A stretch of 64,000 nt of DNA, taken from contig CAZNAD010000001.1 of the NCBI GenBank assembly GCA_964571195.1, forward strand, positions 310,001-374,000, in the 5' to 3' direction. Below are positions 8,155 to 17,179 of this stretch, piece by piece. The DNA comes from PALSA-1006 sp964571195. Lineage in GTDB: Bacteria > Pseudomonadota > Gammaproteobacteria > Burkholderiales > Gallionellaceae. A program made the translations under genes and the position numbers. Numbering within the stretch: the stretch's first letter is position 1; each line of letters starts with the position of its first letter. Under the pieces are notes generated by a model that searched no databases, was not told the DNA's origin, and was given only the letters and a program-made list of their open reading frames with translations.

Positions 8155-9242
8155 GTGTGGAACGAACTATCACAGTAGCAGTGACCGGCATGAATGCCTT
8201 GCCGGAAAGCCCTGGGCCAGGGCTGGCGGTGGCTCGCTGCTTGAAGGAGAGATACGGCAAGCATGTGCGCATCATCGGCCTTGGCTACGACGCACTCGAC
8301 CCCGGCCTGTACCTAGCGGAATATTGTGATGTATCACATCTGGTCTCCTATCCGATGAATGGCTCGGAGGCCTTCCTGGAACGTCTGGCAGGCATACATC
8401 GGAGCGAACACATCGACATGCTGATTCCGTGTCTGGATGCGGAATTGCCCCTGTTGATATCGCTCATGCCGCGCCTCAGCGCGATGGGTATCCGCACTTT
8501 TCTGCCCGATGCGGAGCAGCTCGCGCGCCGCACCAAAGACCAATTATCCGAGCTTGCTGCGCTGGCGGGGGTGAACTGCCCGGAAATGCGTTCGCTGACC
8601 AGTCCGGGATTTTTTCATACCTGCCATCGCGAGGGCTGGAAATATCCGCTGGTGGTCAAGGGCGTGTTCTACGACGCCAAGGTGGTGCACAACGCGGAAG
8701 AGGCGGTGGCGGCTTTCCATAAGATCGCTGCAGAGTGGGGGCTGCCGGTGCTGGCGCAGCATTTCATCGCAGGCGATGAATATAACCTGACAGCAATCGG
8801 AGACGGTACGGGCAGATTACTGGGCGAGGTGATGATGAAGAAGCGGGCCGTGACTTCCAAAGGGAAGGCGTGGGCCGGTGTCACCACCCTGGATGTTTCG
8901 CTTTCCGCCGCCGCCGGCCGTCTGGCCGACGAACTCAAATGGCGCGGCCCGCTGGAGATCGAAGTGATGCGCGATAACAACGGGGAGTACCACCTGATCG
9001 AGATCAACCCGCGTTTCCCTGCGTGGATATATCTCACGCACGGAGCAGGACGGAATCTGCCTGCGTTGTTGTTGGAACTGACACTCGGGCTGGCGACATC
9101 GGAGCTCCGCCCCGCCCAGGCGGGCACCATGTTCATCCGTTATGCGCAGGAGACGATAGTGCCTCTGGCGACATTCGAGGATCTGATGATGCTCGGCACG
9201 CTCGATCTGAACAATAACAACGATACAGAGTTGGCAGCATGA
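8151..9242 (+). CDS. ATP-grasp domain carboxylate-amine ligase-like protein
   Basis: 363 residues starting at GTG inside the PqqD-like stop. An N-terminal pre-ATP-grasp Rossmann-like part (TVAVTGMNALPESPGPGLAVAR, shortened) precedes the ATP-grasp core: the nucleotide lysine region YPLVVKGVFYDAKVV, and the metal-binding acid and asparagine in EIEVMRD and LIEINPRFPAW near residue 280. The family joins a carboxylate, activated as acyl-phosphate, to an amine or other nucleophile. The GLG-like N-terminus recalls carbamoyl-phosphate-synthase type proteins. The substrate is unknown. It overlaps the decarboxylase by 4 bases (ATGA). Confidence 0.85.
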   Translation: MSVERTITVAVTGMNALPESPGPGLAVARCLKERYGKHVRIIGLGYDALDPGLYLAEYCDVSHLVSYPMNGSEAFLERLAGIHRSEHIDMLIPCLDAELPLLISLMPRLSAMGIRTFLPDAEQLARRTKDQLSELAALAGVNCPEMRSLTSPGFFHTCHREGWKYPLVVKGVFYDAKVVHNAEEAVAAFHKIAAEWGLPVLAQHFIAGDEYNLTAIGDGTGRLLGEVMMKKRAVTSKGKAWAGVTTLDVSLSAAAGRLADELKWRGPLEIEVMRDNNGEYHLIEINPRFPAWIYLTHGAGRNLPALLLELTLGLATSELRPAQAGTMFIRYAQETIVPLATFEDLMMLGTLDLNNNNDTELAA

Positions 9243-10627
9243 AGACCAAGCAAGTCTGGACAAAACCTTTCATGACACCGCATCGGGCGGGGGGGATGAA
9301 CAAATTCGGTGCGCTGCATCCTCGGCTCCATCTGCCCGATGTGGATGGCGAGGAGATTGAGCCGCTGCTGAAAAAATACGGTTCACCACTGTTCGTTATC
9401 TCTGAAAAAAGCTTGCGCGAAAACGTGCGCCGTCTGCGCCGTGCATTCGCTACACGATGGCCGCATGTACGTCATGGCTGGTCATACAAAACCAATTATC
9501 TGGCGGCAGTATGCAATGTCCTGCATCAGGAGGGATCGTGGGCGGAAGTGGTCTCTGCCTTCGAATATCGCAAGGCCAGGGCCAACGGTGTACCTGGTTC
9601 ACGCATCATCTTCAACGGACCATGGAAACCGAATGACGTGTTGGAGCTGGCCGTCCAGGAAGGGGCGACCATACATATCGATCATCTCGACGAGTTATAT
9701 GCCCTGGAACAGATCGCCAGCAGATTGGGTAAACAGGTGCCAGTCGGTATTCGTTTGAATTTCGATACGGGGTATACCGATTCATGGACGCGCTTTGGTT
9801 TCAGCATTGAATCCGGCGCAGCCAAGGATGTGGTGCAGCGTATCGGTACCAGTCGCTGGTTGAGGCTGAATGGACTGCATAGTCATATTGGAACCTTTGT
9901 GCTCGATGTGCGAGCCTATGGCGCGCAGGCTCGCATCATGACGGATTTCATGGAGCTGGCGGAACAAACAACCGGGTGCCTCATCGAGTATCTCGATATA
10001 GGTGGCGGGTTTGCGTCGCATAATGCCTTGCAGGGTATCTACCTTCCTCCCGATCAGATCGTGCCTAGTTTCGAACAATATGCCGAGACGATTTGCGACG
10101 TGTTGATGGAGGCGACGCGAGGGAGAAGTGCCGCCGGGAAACCTTTGCCGACACTGGTGCTGGAGACTGGGCGTGCAGTCGCCGATGATGCGGGAACGCT
10201 GGTGACTACGGTGGTTGGTGGTAAGCGGTTACCTGATGGCCGCCGCGCCGCGATCATCGATGCGGGAATAAATGTGCTGTTTACCGCATTCTGGTACAAC
10301 CACGAAGTTAAGCCATTGCGCCCGCTCGAAGGTATCGCTGAGGAGACGGTGTTGTACGGTCCGTTATGCATGAACATCGATGTCGTTCGCGCCTCGGTTA
10401 TGCTGCCGCCGCTCAATGTGGGTGAAAGCCTGGCGATCCGGCCAGCCGGTGCATATAACAATACGCAATGGATGCAATTTATCCAGTATCGACCGGCAGT
10501 GGTCATGGTCACACAGAGCGGTAAGGTCGAAATCATCCGTATCGCCGAAGAGCTCGATGATGTGAGTGGGCTAGAGGTGATACCCGAGATGTTGCGCAAA
10601 CCCTTTCAACAGGGATTGCCGGAGTGA
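9239..10627 (+). CDS. Fold-type III PLP-dependent decarboxylase (DapDC/OrnDC-like)
   Basis: 462 residues. The pyridoxal-phosphate lysine lies in HGWSYKTNYLAA. NGLHSHIGTF, the glycine loop LDIGGGFAS, the phosphate-binding LETGRAVADDAG, and the dimer-interface cysteine segment YGPLCMNIDV are all in family order, so it looks catalytically complete. It differs from the lysA product in this window (40392-41639) and is about 45 residues longer, so it is not a redundant housekeeping copy. Substrate could be a diamino acid, an arginine-like amino acid, or an ATP-grasp product. It overlaps its neighbours on both sides by 4 bases. Confidence 0.87.
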   Translation: MKTKQVWTKPFMTPHRAGGMNKFGALHPRLHLPDVDGEEIEPLLKKYGSPLFVISEKSLRENVRRLRRAFATRWPHVRHGWSYKTNYLAAVCNVLHQEGSWAEVVSAFEYRKARANGVPGSRIIFNGPWKPNDVLELAVQEGATIHIDHLDELYALEQIASRLGKQVPVGIRLNFDTGYTDSWTRFGFSIESGAAKDVVQRIGTSRWLRLNGLHSHIGTFVLDVRAYGAQARIMTDFMELAEQTTGCLIEYLDIGGGFASHNALQGIYLPPDQIVPSFEQYAETICDVLMEATRGRSAAGKPLPTLVLETGRAVADDAGTLVTTVVGGKRLPDGRRAAIIDAGINVLFTAFWYNHEVKPLRPLEGIAEETVLYGPLCMNIDVVRASVMLPPLNVGESLAIRPAGAYNNTQWMQFIQYRPAVVMVTQSGKVEIIRIAEELDDVSGLEVIPEMLRKPFQQGLPE

Positions 10628-12759
10628 ATGTGATACGCCGCTTGAAAGCCGCCTGCACACCATATCTGCGTGCTTATGCGGCAGTCTTGTTCTGTGATTC
10701 GCCGCGTGTAGGGGCATGGTTCGCGCTGGTCACGCTGTGGTCACCGCGCGCAGCGCTGACCGGCGTTGTCTGTTTGCTGGCCTCGGCACTGTGGGCTCGT
10801 TTGCTGGCTCTTTCCGCTCCGGGAGCGCCGCATCTGGTCAATGCTTTATTGAGCGGACTCTTCATCGGGGCTTTCCACGCTTTGGATTGGGTCGTTTTGT
10901 GCTGGGTCACGGTACTGGCCTTGGTGGTTACTCTGATCTCGCATTGGCTTGTGGGAAGATTATGGCAGGCTGGCCGATTGCCCTTGCTGAGCCTGCCCTT
11001 TGTATTGGCATGCTGGCTAGTCACACTGCTCTTGCAAATAGAAAACGCGGCTGCGATGTTGCCCGCTCCGCTTAGCGGTGATGCGGGTGTGGTGTTTGGT
11101 ACTTGGGTGGATAGCTTTTTTTCTGCTCTGGGCTGGCTGTTGTTGACACCTTACCCCTGGGCGGGCGCAATGCTGTTTCTCGGGCTGCTGGCCGCCTCGC
11201 GCTATCTGGCAATTCTGGCGTTGAGTGGATATGCCGCAGGACAGGTGGCATTACTGGTATTTGGACAAGCAGAAACCAGCATTGTTTCCGGTTATAACTT
11301 TATGCTGGCAGCAATGGCGTTGGGAGGTATTTTCACGATCCCCAGTCGGGCAAGTTTTTTCATGGCCGTCGCAGGTGGAGTCGTAGCCGGATGGTTGGGG
11401 GTGGCTCTGAGTGTACTTCTAGCTCCATTCCATTTGCCGCTACTGACACTGCCATTCCTGTTATCGGTTTATCTGTGGCTGGGGGCGCTTGCATCCCGTA
11501 CCGATAGCAGTGAACCACAGCTCACGCTTGAGTTGCCGCAATCTCCCGAGCTCGCTTATGAGCGCGCGCGCTTGGCGCAGGTACGCGGTTGTATCACGGG
11601 CAGTCAGCCAGTCTGCTTGCCGGTTTATGGCGAATGGCGTGTCTCACAGGGTTTTTCCGGCCCTTATACCCATCGTTCACCTTGGCAGCATGCGCTGGAC
11701 CTTGACATCGTCGAGAAGTGGGCAGGAGCGCAATCGAACCACAGAGGCGATGGACTGAGCCAGAAACAGTACTTTTGTTTTGGAGCTCCAGTTGTGGCTC
11801 CTGTCGCTGGTCAAGTGGTAGTCTTGCGCGATGACCTGCCGGATATGCTACCCGGCGAAGTAGACACGCTCAATAACTGGGGTAACTACATCCTGTTGCG
11901 CGGAGTAGCAGGGGAGCATGTGCTGCTTTCGCACTTGCGACAACACAGTCTGCGGGTGCGCTTAGGCGAATGGGTCGAAGTGAATCAGCCCGTGGCGGCA
12001 TGCGGAAGTTCTGGCAGGGCACCGCAGCCACATCTGCATTTGCATGTTCAGCAAGACAATAAACTGGGCAGTCCAACATGTCCTTTCCATCTCGTTAATG
12101 TGCTGCTTCACGCTACTGACCAGAAGCGCGAATTCCATCTGCATTATCGGCCCGAGCAGAGCGAGATCATCAGTGCCGCGTCGCGTGACGAGGGGATTGC
12201 TGCTGCGCTGCATCTGTATCCTGGACTAGCACTACGTTATCGTCTGAGACGAATCGGGGCGGACGGATTAAATACGTATACGTTGCGTAATGAACTGACT
12301 CTGCTTGGTCAGTCGCGGCTGATATCCGATAGTGGGGCATCGGTTGCGTGCGAGGAGACACAGATGGTGTCTGGATACTACGATCGCCGTGGCGGTACAG
12401 ATAGATTGCTGGATATGTGGATACTTGCACTCGGGCTCACCCCGTTCAGTGCTGCTGCGGATTGCTGGCAGGATTCCCCCTCGTTGTATTTGTTGCCGTT
12501 AGGTGTGATACGGCGCTTGATAGTTTCTGCCACTCATCCATTAGGGGCGGGATGCATTAGTCATTATCAGCGGGTCTGGGACGAAGCCGCTGGTGCCTGG
12601 CGCCAGCAAGGTAATCATCGTTTCAATCTGTTCCTCGGATTTTCATGGCATGCCGAGACCATCGCCTGGATTGCACCCGGTGAAGGGGTGACGCGCCTGA
12701 CGCTGCAATTTGGCGGGCAGCATTGGGAGGCCGAGAGTGACGGATCACAACTTCGATAG
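10624..12759 (+). CDS. Urea-transporter-like membrane domain fused to M23 (LytM) peptidase domain
   Basis: 711 residues starting at GTG within the decarboxylase stop. Residues ~1-295 hold about ten hydrophobic segments resembling the urea transporter (SLC14/UT) family, including NALLSGLFIGAFHALDW and GGIFTIPSRASFF. Residues ~330-500 form an M23/LytM-like domain: GAPVVAPVAGQVV, SHLR (H437), and PHLHLHV (H470, H472, H474). The first metal motif is irregular: WQHALDLD has H356 and D359/D361 rather than H-x3-D. About 200 uncharacterised residues follow. UT-M23 fusions exist, but their role is not established; the cargo could be urea or another amide. Confidence 0.8.
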   Translation: MNVIRRLKAACTPYLRAYAAVLFCDSPRVGAWFALVTLWSPRAALTGVVCLLASALWARLLALSAPGAPHLVNALLSGLFIGAFHALDWVVLCWVTVLALVVTLISHWLVGRLWQAGRLPLLSLPFVLACWLVTLLLQIENAAAMLPAPLSGDAGVVFGTWVDSFFSALGWLLLTPYPWAGAMLFLGLLAASRYLAILALSGYAAGQVALLVFGQAETSIVSGYNFMLAAMALGGIFTIPSRASFFMAVAGGVVAGWLGVALSVLLAPFHLPLLTLPFLLSVYLWLGALASRTDSSEPQLTLELPQSPELAYERARLAQVRGCITGSQPVCLPVYGEWRVSQGFSGPYTHRSPWQHALDLDIVEKWAGAQSNHRGDGLSQKQYFCFGAPVVAPVAGQVVVLRDDLPDMLPGEVDTLNNWGNYILLRGVAGEHVLLSHLRQHSLRVRLGEWVEVNQPVAACGSSGRAPQPHLHLHVQQDNKLGSPTCPFHLVNVLLHATDQKREFHLHYRPEQSEIISAASRDEGIAAALHLYPGLALRYRLRRIGADGLNTYTLRNELTLLGQSRLISDSGASVACEETQMVSGYYDRRGGTDRLLDMWILALGLTPFSAAADCWQDSPSLYLLPLGVIRRLIVSATHPLGAGCISHYQRVWDEAAGAWRQQGNHRFNLFLGFSWHAETIAWIAPGEGVTRLTLQFGGQHWEAESDGSQLR

Positions 12760-12769
12760 GAGATTATCC

Positions 12770-13717
12770 ATGCAACATAACAGGCCTTTAGTAATCGGTC
12801 GAATCGACCTTGTGCAAGTGACATTCTTATTCTTGCTGATGTCGGCCTCGTTCGCATATGCCGGCGGACAATCCGGCGTAGTCGAACCGGATACGTGGAC
12901 CATAGGAATCGCGCCTCAAGTTACCCATGTCACTTACGACAGCACATCAACGCGTGCGAACATGACGAGTGCGGGGATGTCTGCTTGGTTGCAATACCTT
13001 GAGAGCGGTGGCCTGGCACTCAGTGCCGCACGTACAGAGCTCAGAATGAGACAGAACTCCTCGATAGTTTATCAAAGCTCCGGTTCGCTCTCCGGCTACT
13101 GGAATCTCACCCCGGACTTTCTGCCGGGGCGCGTCACTTTGCGTGCTGAGGTGCTCGGCGCAGATAACAACGATACGACAAATGAGACCAACGGAGTGAG
13201 GGTGCTCGCACAGCAAATATCCTTTCTAAATTACGCGAAAAGTTTCTATCTCGATATGGGTTATGCCTCCAGTGTTTATGGCGAGAGTAATGCTGGTAAT
13301 GGCAAACTTGCGGTGAGCCAGTGGACGCCAACAGTAGGAATCGGTCTGAATGAAGGTGCCGACTGGTTTCAATTGCGCGGCTACGCCATTCGTGTTTCCA
13401 ATGCAGCGCGTGCACAAAACAATTCTGGTACTGACGCGCTGGATGTGAAATGGACACACTATTTCGCACCGAGCGAGTGGCTGCCTGAGCAGATCCAGGT
13501 TGGTGCCTTATTTGGACCGCGCATCTATGCGGTCGATTCCGGCAATATCTACAATCTGGCGGATATCCAGTTGGGCGGCGCATCTCTGGGGATGCAATGG
13601 CAGCTTGAAGAAGGGCTGACTCTGTTGCTGCAAGGTGGACAAGATCGTTATGACGCAGGAAACGGAGTTGTTTATTCGGGAACATATGGTTATGCCGGAG
13701 TCAGCAGTCAGTGGTAA
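12770..13717 (+). CDS. Predicted outer-membrane beta-barrel protein
   Basis: 315 residues from ATG 12770, which follows AGGAG; the frame is open from 12710 but has no such site. There is a signal peptide (hydrophobic residues ~13-28 ending SFAYAGG). The rest is alternating polar/apolar beta strands (for example FYLDMGYASSVYG, WFQLRGYAIRVSN, LTLLLQGGQDRYD) and it ends in an aromatic residue (SSQW), as expected for BAM-dependent barrels. The Shine-Dalgarno overlaps the end of the UT-M23 gene. I do not recognise a named family; it resembles YaiO-type barrels in size and context. Confidence 0.65.
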   Translation: MQHNRPLVIGRIDLVQVTFLFLLMSASFAYAGGQSGVVEPDTWTIGIAPQVTHVTYDSTSTRANMTSAGMSAWLQYLESGGLALSAARTELRMRQNSSIVYQSSGSLSGYWNLTPDFLPGRVTLRAEVLGADNNDTTNETNGVRVLAQQISFLNYAKSFYLDMGYASSVYGESNAGNGKLAVSQWTPTVGIGLNEGADWFQLRGYAIRVSNAARAQNNSGTDALDVKWTHYFAPSEWLPEQIQVGALFGPRIYAVDSGNIYNLADIQLGGASLGMQWQLEEGLTLLLQGGQDRYDAGNGVVYSGTYGYAGVSSQW

Positions 13718-13752
13718 TGGTAATCATCAATCTAGAAAACAGGAGAGTGACA

Positions 13753-14376
13753 ATGAGAACGAAAATATTACAGATGGGTTGTGTGGTTGCGTTTGCCCTG
13801 CTGACAAGTGGTTCCGCTTCGGCACAGAATAATGTGAGCGTATGGCAAGAGTCGTACATGCTGGAGAGCGCGGGAAAATATGCACAGGCGAACGCATTCA
13901 TGGACTCCGTCCTGCGCGAATCGCCCACACATGAATTCGCTCTGATGCGCCATGCTTGGTTGAACTATCTGCAGGGGCGATATAACGATGCGCTACGTGA
14001 CTACAATCAGATACTGTTCGTCAATCCACAATCGCTGGAAGCACGCCTCGGTCTTACGCTGCCGTTGATGGCACAGCAACGCTGGCGCGAGGCGGCGATA
14101 GAGGCACACAAGGTTATTGCGGTGTCAGAGTGGGACTATACGGCCCATATGCGTATGCTGGCCTGTGAAGAAGCTGAGCGAAAATGGGATGAGTTGTCGC
14201 ATCATGCTACGGAGCTGGCATTGCGTTATCCGTCGGATGCGAGCGTGCTGGTATATCTGGCGCGTGCCGAAGCATGGCGGGGTAATATCAGAAACGCGAA
14301 AGCGGCATATATCAAAGTTCTGGCACGGATTCCGGCCCATGTCGAAGCACTGGCATATCTGAAAAACAATCCCTAG
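13753..14376 (+). CDS. Exported TPR-repeat protein
   Basis: 207 residues from ATG 13753, preceded by AGGAG; a longer frame from 13711 lacks a site. A signal peptide (MRTKILQMGCVVAFALL...ASA) is followed by about four TPR-like helical pairs (YMLESAGKYAQANAFMDSVL, WLNYLQGRYNDALRDYNQIL, LPLMAQQRWREAAIEAHKVI, and a C-terminal pair). TPR proteins are scaffolds, and this one is likely periplasmic. It follows the beta-barrel gene by 35 bases and probably works with it. Confidence 0.75.
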   Translation: MRTKILQMGCVVAFALLTSGSASAQNNVSVWQESYMLESAGKYAQANAFMDSVLRESPTHEFALMRHAWLNYLQGRYNDALRDYNQILFVNPQSLEARLGLTLPLMAQQRWREAAIEAHKVIAVSEWDYTAHMRMLACEEAERKWDELSHHATELALRYPSDASVLVYLARAEAWRGNIRNAKAAYIKVLARIPAHVEALAYLKNNP

Positions 14377-14442
14377 CTATCCTGATGGGAGCGGGCAGAT
14401 ATGGCATCATAATGCCCGTTATCCAGTGACAAAGGGATGGTC

Positions 14443-16380
14443 ATGGCAACAGCATCGTTGGTCTCCGGCAGCAGTTTTATGAAGCGGGGATGCATGGCAT
14501 GGTGGCTGATCCTGCTATTCGGCCTTCCACTAGCCGCGAATTCCAGTGGGCTGCCAGTGAATGATGTCGCTGTATTGGTGGATGCAGGCGGCACCGAGAC
14601 GCTCTCCTCCATCATTTCTGCTGATTCAGCCGGGCGCTTTCTGCCCCTCGCCGAGGGGTTGAATGCCGGTTTTACACGGGATGTGCACTGGTTGCGTTTC
14701 ACCATACAGGTGCCTGCCGCAGGCCAGTGGCTGCTGGAGATACAGCCACCCGTTATTGATGATATCCGGCTGTTCGAGCCGCTACTGTCTAGTGCGGGTG
14801 AGATACAAGGGTTTCGCGAGCGGAGGGGCGGAGATATGCAACCGTTTGCTGAGCGAGAGATCCGATATCGCGCCTTCGTCGCCAAACTGGATATCCGCGA
14901 TACACGCCCACACGTTTTCTATCTGCGGGTACAAACGAGCAGTATCTCGGCGGCTTTTTTGCGCTTGTGGAAGGCGGATGACTTTCAGCAGATGGTTGCT
15001 TTGGAGTATGCCGTGTTGGGGGCATTCTACGGCCTGATGATTGCGGTATCGATTATCAATCTGCTGCACTGGTTCTGGTTAAGGGATGCGCTTTACATAT
15101 ATTTTTCGCTGCATGTGTTGGCGCTGACCCTGCTCTACTTGGGTGTTAATGGGTTCGCCGGACAATTCCTGTTCCAGCAGCTTCCCGAGGCTGCCAATAT
15201 CTGGTTGGGTTTGTTTTTGTTTTTGTCCCTGTCTGCCTCGGCACCTTTTTTGATGCGTATGCTGCGAGTCGGGCGGCAGCAACGCGGGTTATTCCTGATG
15301 TATCGCTTGCAACTGGTGCTGCCTTTGTTGCTGTTGCCACTGTTGTTTCTCGGATACTTCACCGAAGCAGCACGATTCCTGATGTCGATGATGATTGTAG
15401 TAATCTGCGTGAGCCTTTGGCCGGCTTATACGATCTGGCGGGAGGGCGGACGTGACGGCATGCTCCTGTTGGCCTCCATTGGAGTCACACTAGCGGGGAT
15501 CGTGGCAGTTATCCTGTCCAGGCTCGGATTCTTCCATGGGCAATTGTGGGCGCTGGACAGCAGGCAGGTCACTGTGTTCATCAGTGTGATGGCGATGCAT
15601 GTCGCTGTCGCTTCGCGTATTCGCGAGACCGAGAGCTCCCATCGCGCCGCGTTGGTCCGTATCGAACAGGTCACACGGGCTAGGCACGAACATCGGCAGT
15701 TCATCGCCATGTTGACCCACGAACTGCGTACGCCGCTAGCCGTCATCGACAGTGCGGTCCAGTCGCTGGAATACCTTCATCAGCCGGAAAGCGAAGAAAG
15801 TCAGCTACGTTACCAGCGTATCCGCCGCTCGGTGGCGCGCATCAATGGCCTGGTTGAACAATTTCTTGTCAATGACCGTATTGATGACACTCGTCTTATT
15901 GTTCATGCGGTACCGCTGGACGGTGCGGAGATCGCCAAACGTGTGTTGCAATCTTGTATCGACGGGAGTCTGGACCGGGTGCTATTACACAGCCCACATT
16001 CCGTTCCGTGTCGGGGGGATGCCGCGTTGATCCGGGTGGCATTGATCAATCTACTGGATAACGCGCTTAAGTACTCACCCTCCGATCAAGAGGTGGAATT
16101 TCGTGTCGAAGCGATGGAGCGGCAAGGTCGGTCGGGTGTCGCATGGACGGTATCCGATCACGGAAGAGGTGTCGCCGAAAAGGAGCGCGGTTCCGTGTTC
16201 GAAAAATATGTGCGCGGTGCAGATTACGGTCATGTCGCAGGGACAGGCTTGGGGCTTTATCTTGCCCAACGTATTGCCGAGTTGCATGGCGGTCAGGTAG
16301 AGATACTGGATCGTGATGGATGGGGGGGGGTGTTCCGGCTCTGGTTGCCGTGCGAAGAAAGGGAGATATGTTCAACATAG
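14443..16380 (+). CDS. 7TMR-DISM sensor histidine kinase
   Basis: 645 residues. ATG 14443 was chosen over ATG 14437 because the AAAGGG site touches 14437 but is 6 bases from 14443. A signal/TM segment is followed by a periplasmic 7TMR-DISM extracellular domain (to ~residue 185), seven TM helices (~190-385), a HisKA domain with the phosphoacceptor H426 in FIAMLTHELRTPLA, and a HATPase domain with N box LINLLDNALKYS, VSDHGRGV and GTGLGLYLAQR. DISM domains often bind carbohydrates or other small ligands. It overlaps its response regulator gene by 13 bases and probably controls the upstream cassette (inference from proximity). Confidence 0.9.
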   Translation: MATASLVSGSSFMKRGCMAWWLILLFGLPLAANSSGLPVNDVAVLVDAGGTETLSSIISADSAGRFLPLAEGLNAGFTRDVHWLRFTIQVPAAGQWLLEIQPPVIDDIRLFEPLLSSAGEIQGFRERRGGDMQPFAEREIRYRAFVAKLDIRDTRPHVFYLRVQTSSISAAFLRLWKADDFQQMVALEYAVLGAFYGLMIAVSIINLLHWFWLRDALYIYFSLHVLALTLLYLGVNGFAGQFLFQQLPEAANIWLGLFLFLSLSASAPFLMRMLRVGRQQRGLFLMYRLQLVLPLLLLPLLFLGYFTEAARFLMSMMIVVICVSLWPAYTIWREGGRDGMLLLASIGVTLAGIVAVILSRLGFFHGQLWALDSRQVTVFISVMAMHVAVASRIRETESSHRAALVRIEQVTRARHEHRQFIAMLTHELRTPLAVIDSAVQSLEYLHQPESEESQLRYQRIRRSVARINGLVEQFLVNDRIDDTRLIVHAVPLDGAEIAKRVLQSCIDGSLDRVLLHSPHSVPCRGDAALIRVALINLLDNALKYSPSDQEVEFRVEAMERQGRSGVAWTVSDHGRGVAEKERGSVFEKYVRGADYGHVAGTGLGLYLAQRIAELHGGQVEILDRDGWGGVFRLWLPCEEREICST

Positions 16381-17078
16381 CCATGGTAGAAGACGATACC
16401 GACCTGCTGGATGAGATGAGTTTTAACCTGCGGCAACAGGGATTTCATCTTTATCCCTGTGTCAACGGTACAGAATTTGAGCACATGCTGAAAACGGAGC
16501 GGATCGATGTCGCGATACTCGATATTGGCTTGCCAGGGGAAGATGGTCTCTCCATCGCCCGCCGTCTGCGTCGCAATCATCCGTTGTGCGGCATCGTTAT
16601 TCTGACCGCCAGGTCGGGGGTGTCAGAACGCATCCATGGCTTGGAAGAAGGTGCGGACGTCTATCTGTCCAAACCGGTGGATATGCGGGAACTCGCGCTG
16701 GTCGTTCGTGCAATCGCCCGGCGTATAGCACCTGCTGAAGTTCCGGCAAGAGAGGGCATGGTGCTGATCGGACGTGACCAGCGTTTGCTGTTGTCCGATG
16801 GGCGCATACTGGATTTAACCCGTTCGGAGACCTTGTTTTTATCGCGTTTGGCTCGGGCGGTTGGACAGCAGGCGACCCGACAACAGTTGGTGGAGGCATT
16901 GGGAGAGCGCTATGCGGACTATGATCTGCGGCGCTTGGAGGCGATCGCTAGCCGTTTGAGGCAAAAGTTCGCGCGCGCGGGGATTCCCGCAGAAACGCTG
17001 CGGGCGATACGCCATACCGGTTATATTCTGCGCATTCCCCTCAGTGAACGCGATGGTAGCCATGAAGGACATATCTGA
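16368..17078 (+). CDS. OmpR/PhoB-family response regulator
   Basis: 236 residues from ATG 16368, which is preceded by AAAGGGAGAT. The receiver domain has the acidic pair VEDD near residue 9, the phosphoacceptor D52 in VAILDIGLPGEDG, a T/S position in VILTARSG and the lysine in LSKPVD. The C-terminal half is a winged-helix domain (LDLTRSETLFLSRLA, RLEAIASRLRQKF, AIRHTGYILR). It is encoded with the DISM kinase at 14443 and is its presumed partner. Confidence 0.92.
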   Translation: MFNIAMVEDDTDLLDEMSFNLRQQGFHLYPCVNGTEFEHMLKTERIDVAILDIGLPGEDGLSIARRLRRNHPLCGIVILTARSGVSERIHGLEEGADVYLSKPVDMRELALVVRAIARRIAPAEVPAREGMVLIGRDQRLLLSDGRILDLTRSETLFLSRLARAVGQQATRQQLVEALGERYADYDLRRLEAIASRLRQKFARAGIPAETLRAIRHTGYILRIPLSERDGSHEGHI

Positions 17079-17179
17079 GTCGCATTCGCCCAATTGATGC
17101 CTTGCGGGTTATTCCCAAACTCGTTCTTATGGGATACAGTTGTACGTGCAAATATGCCGAGCGCAGCCCAAACACGACC

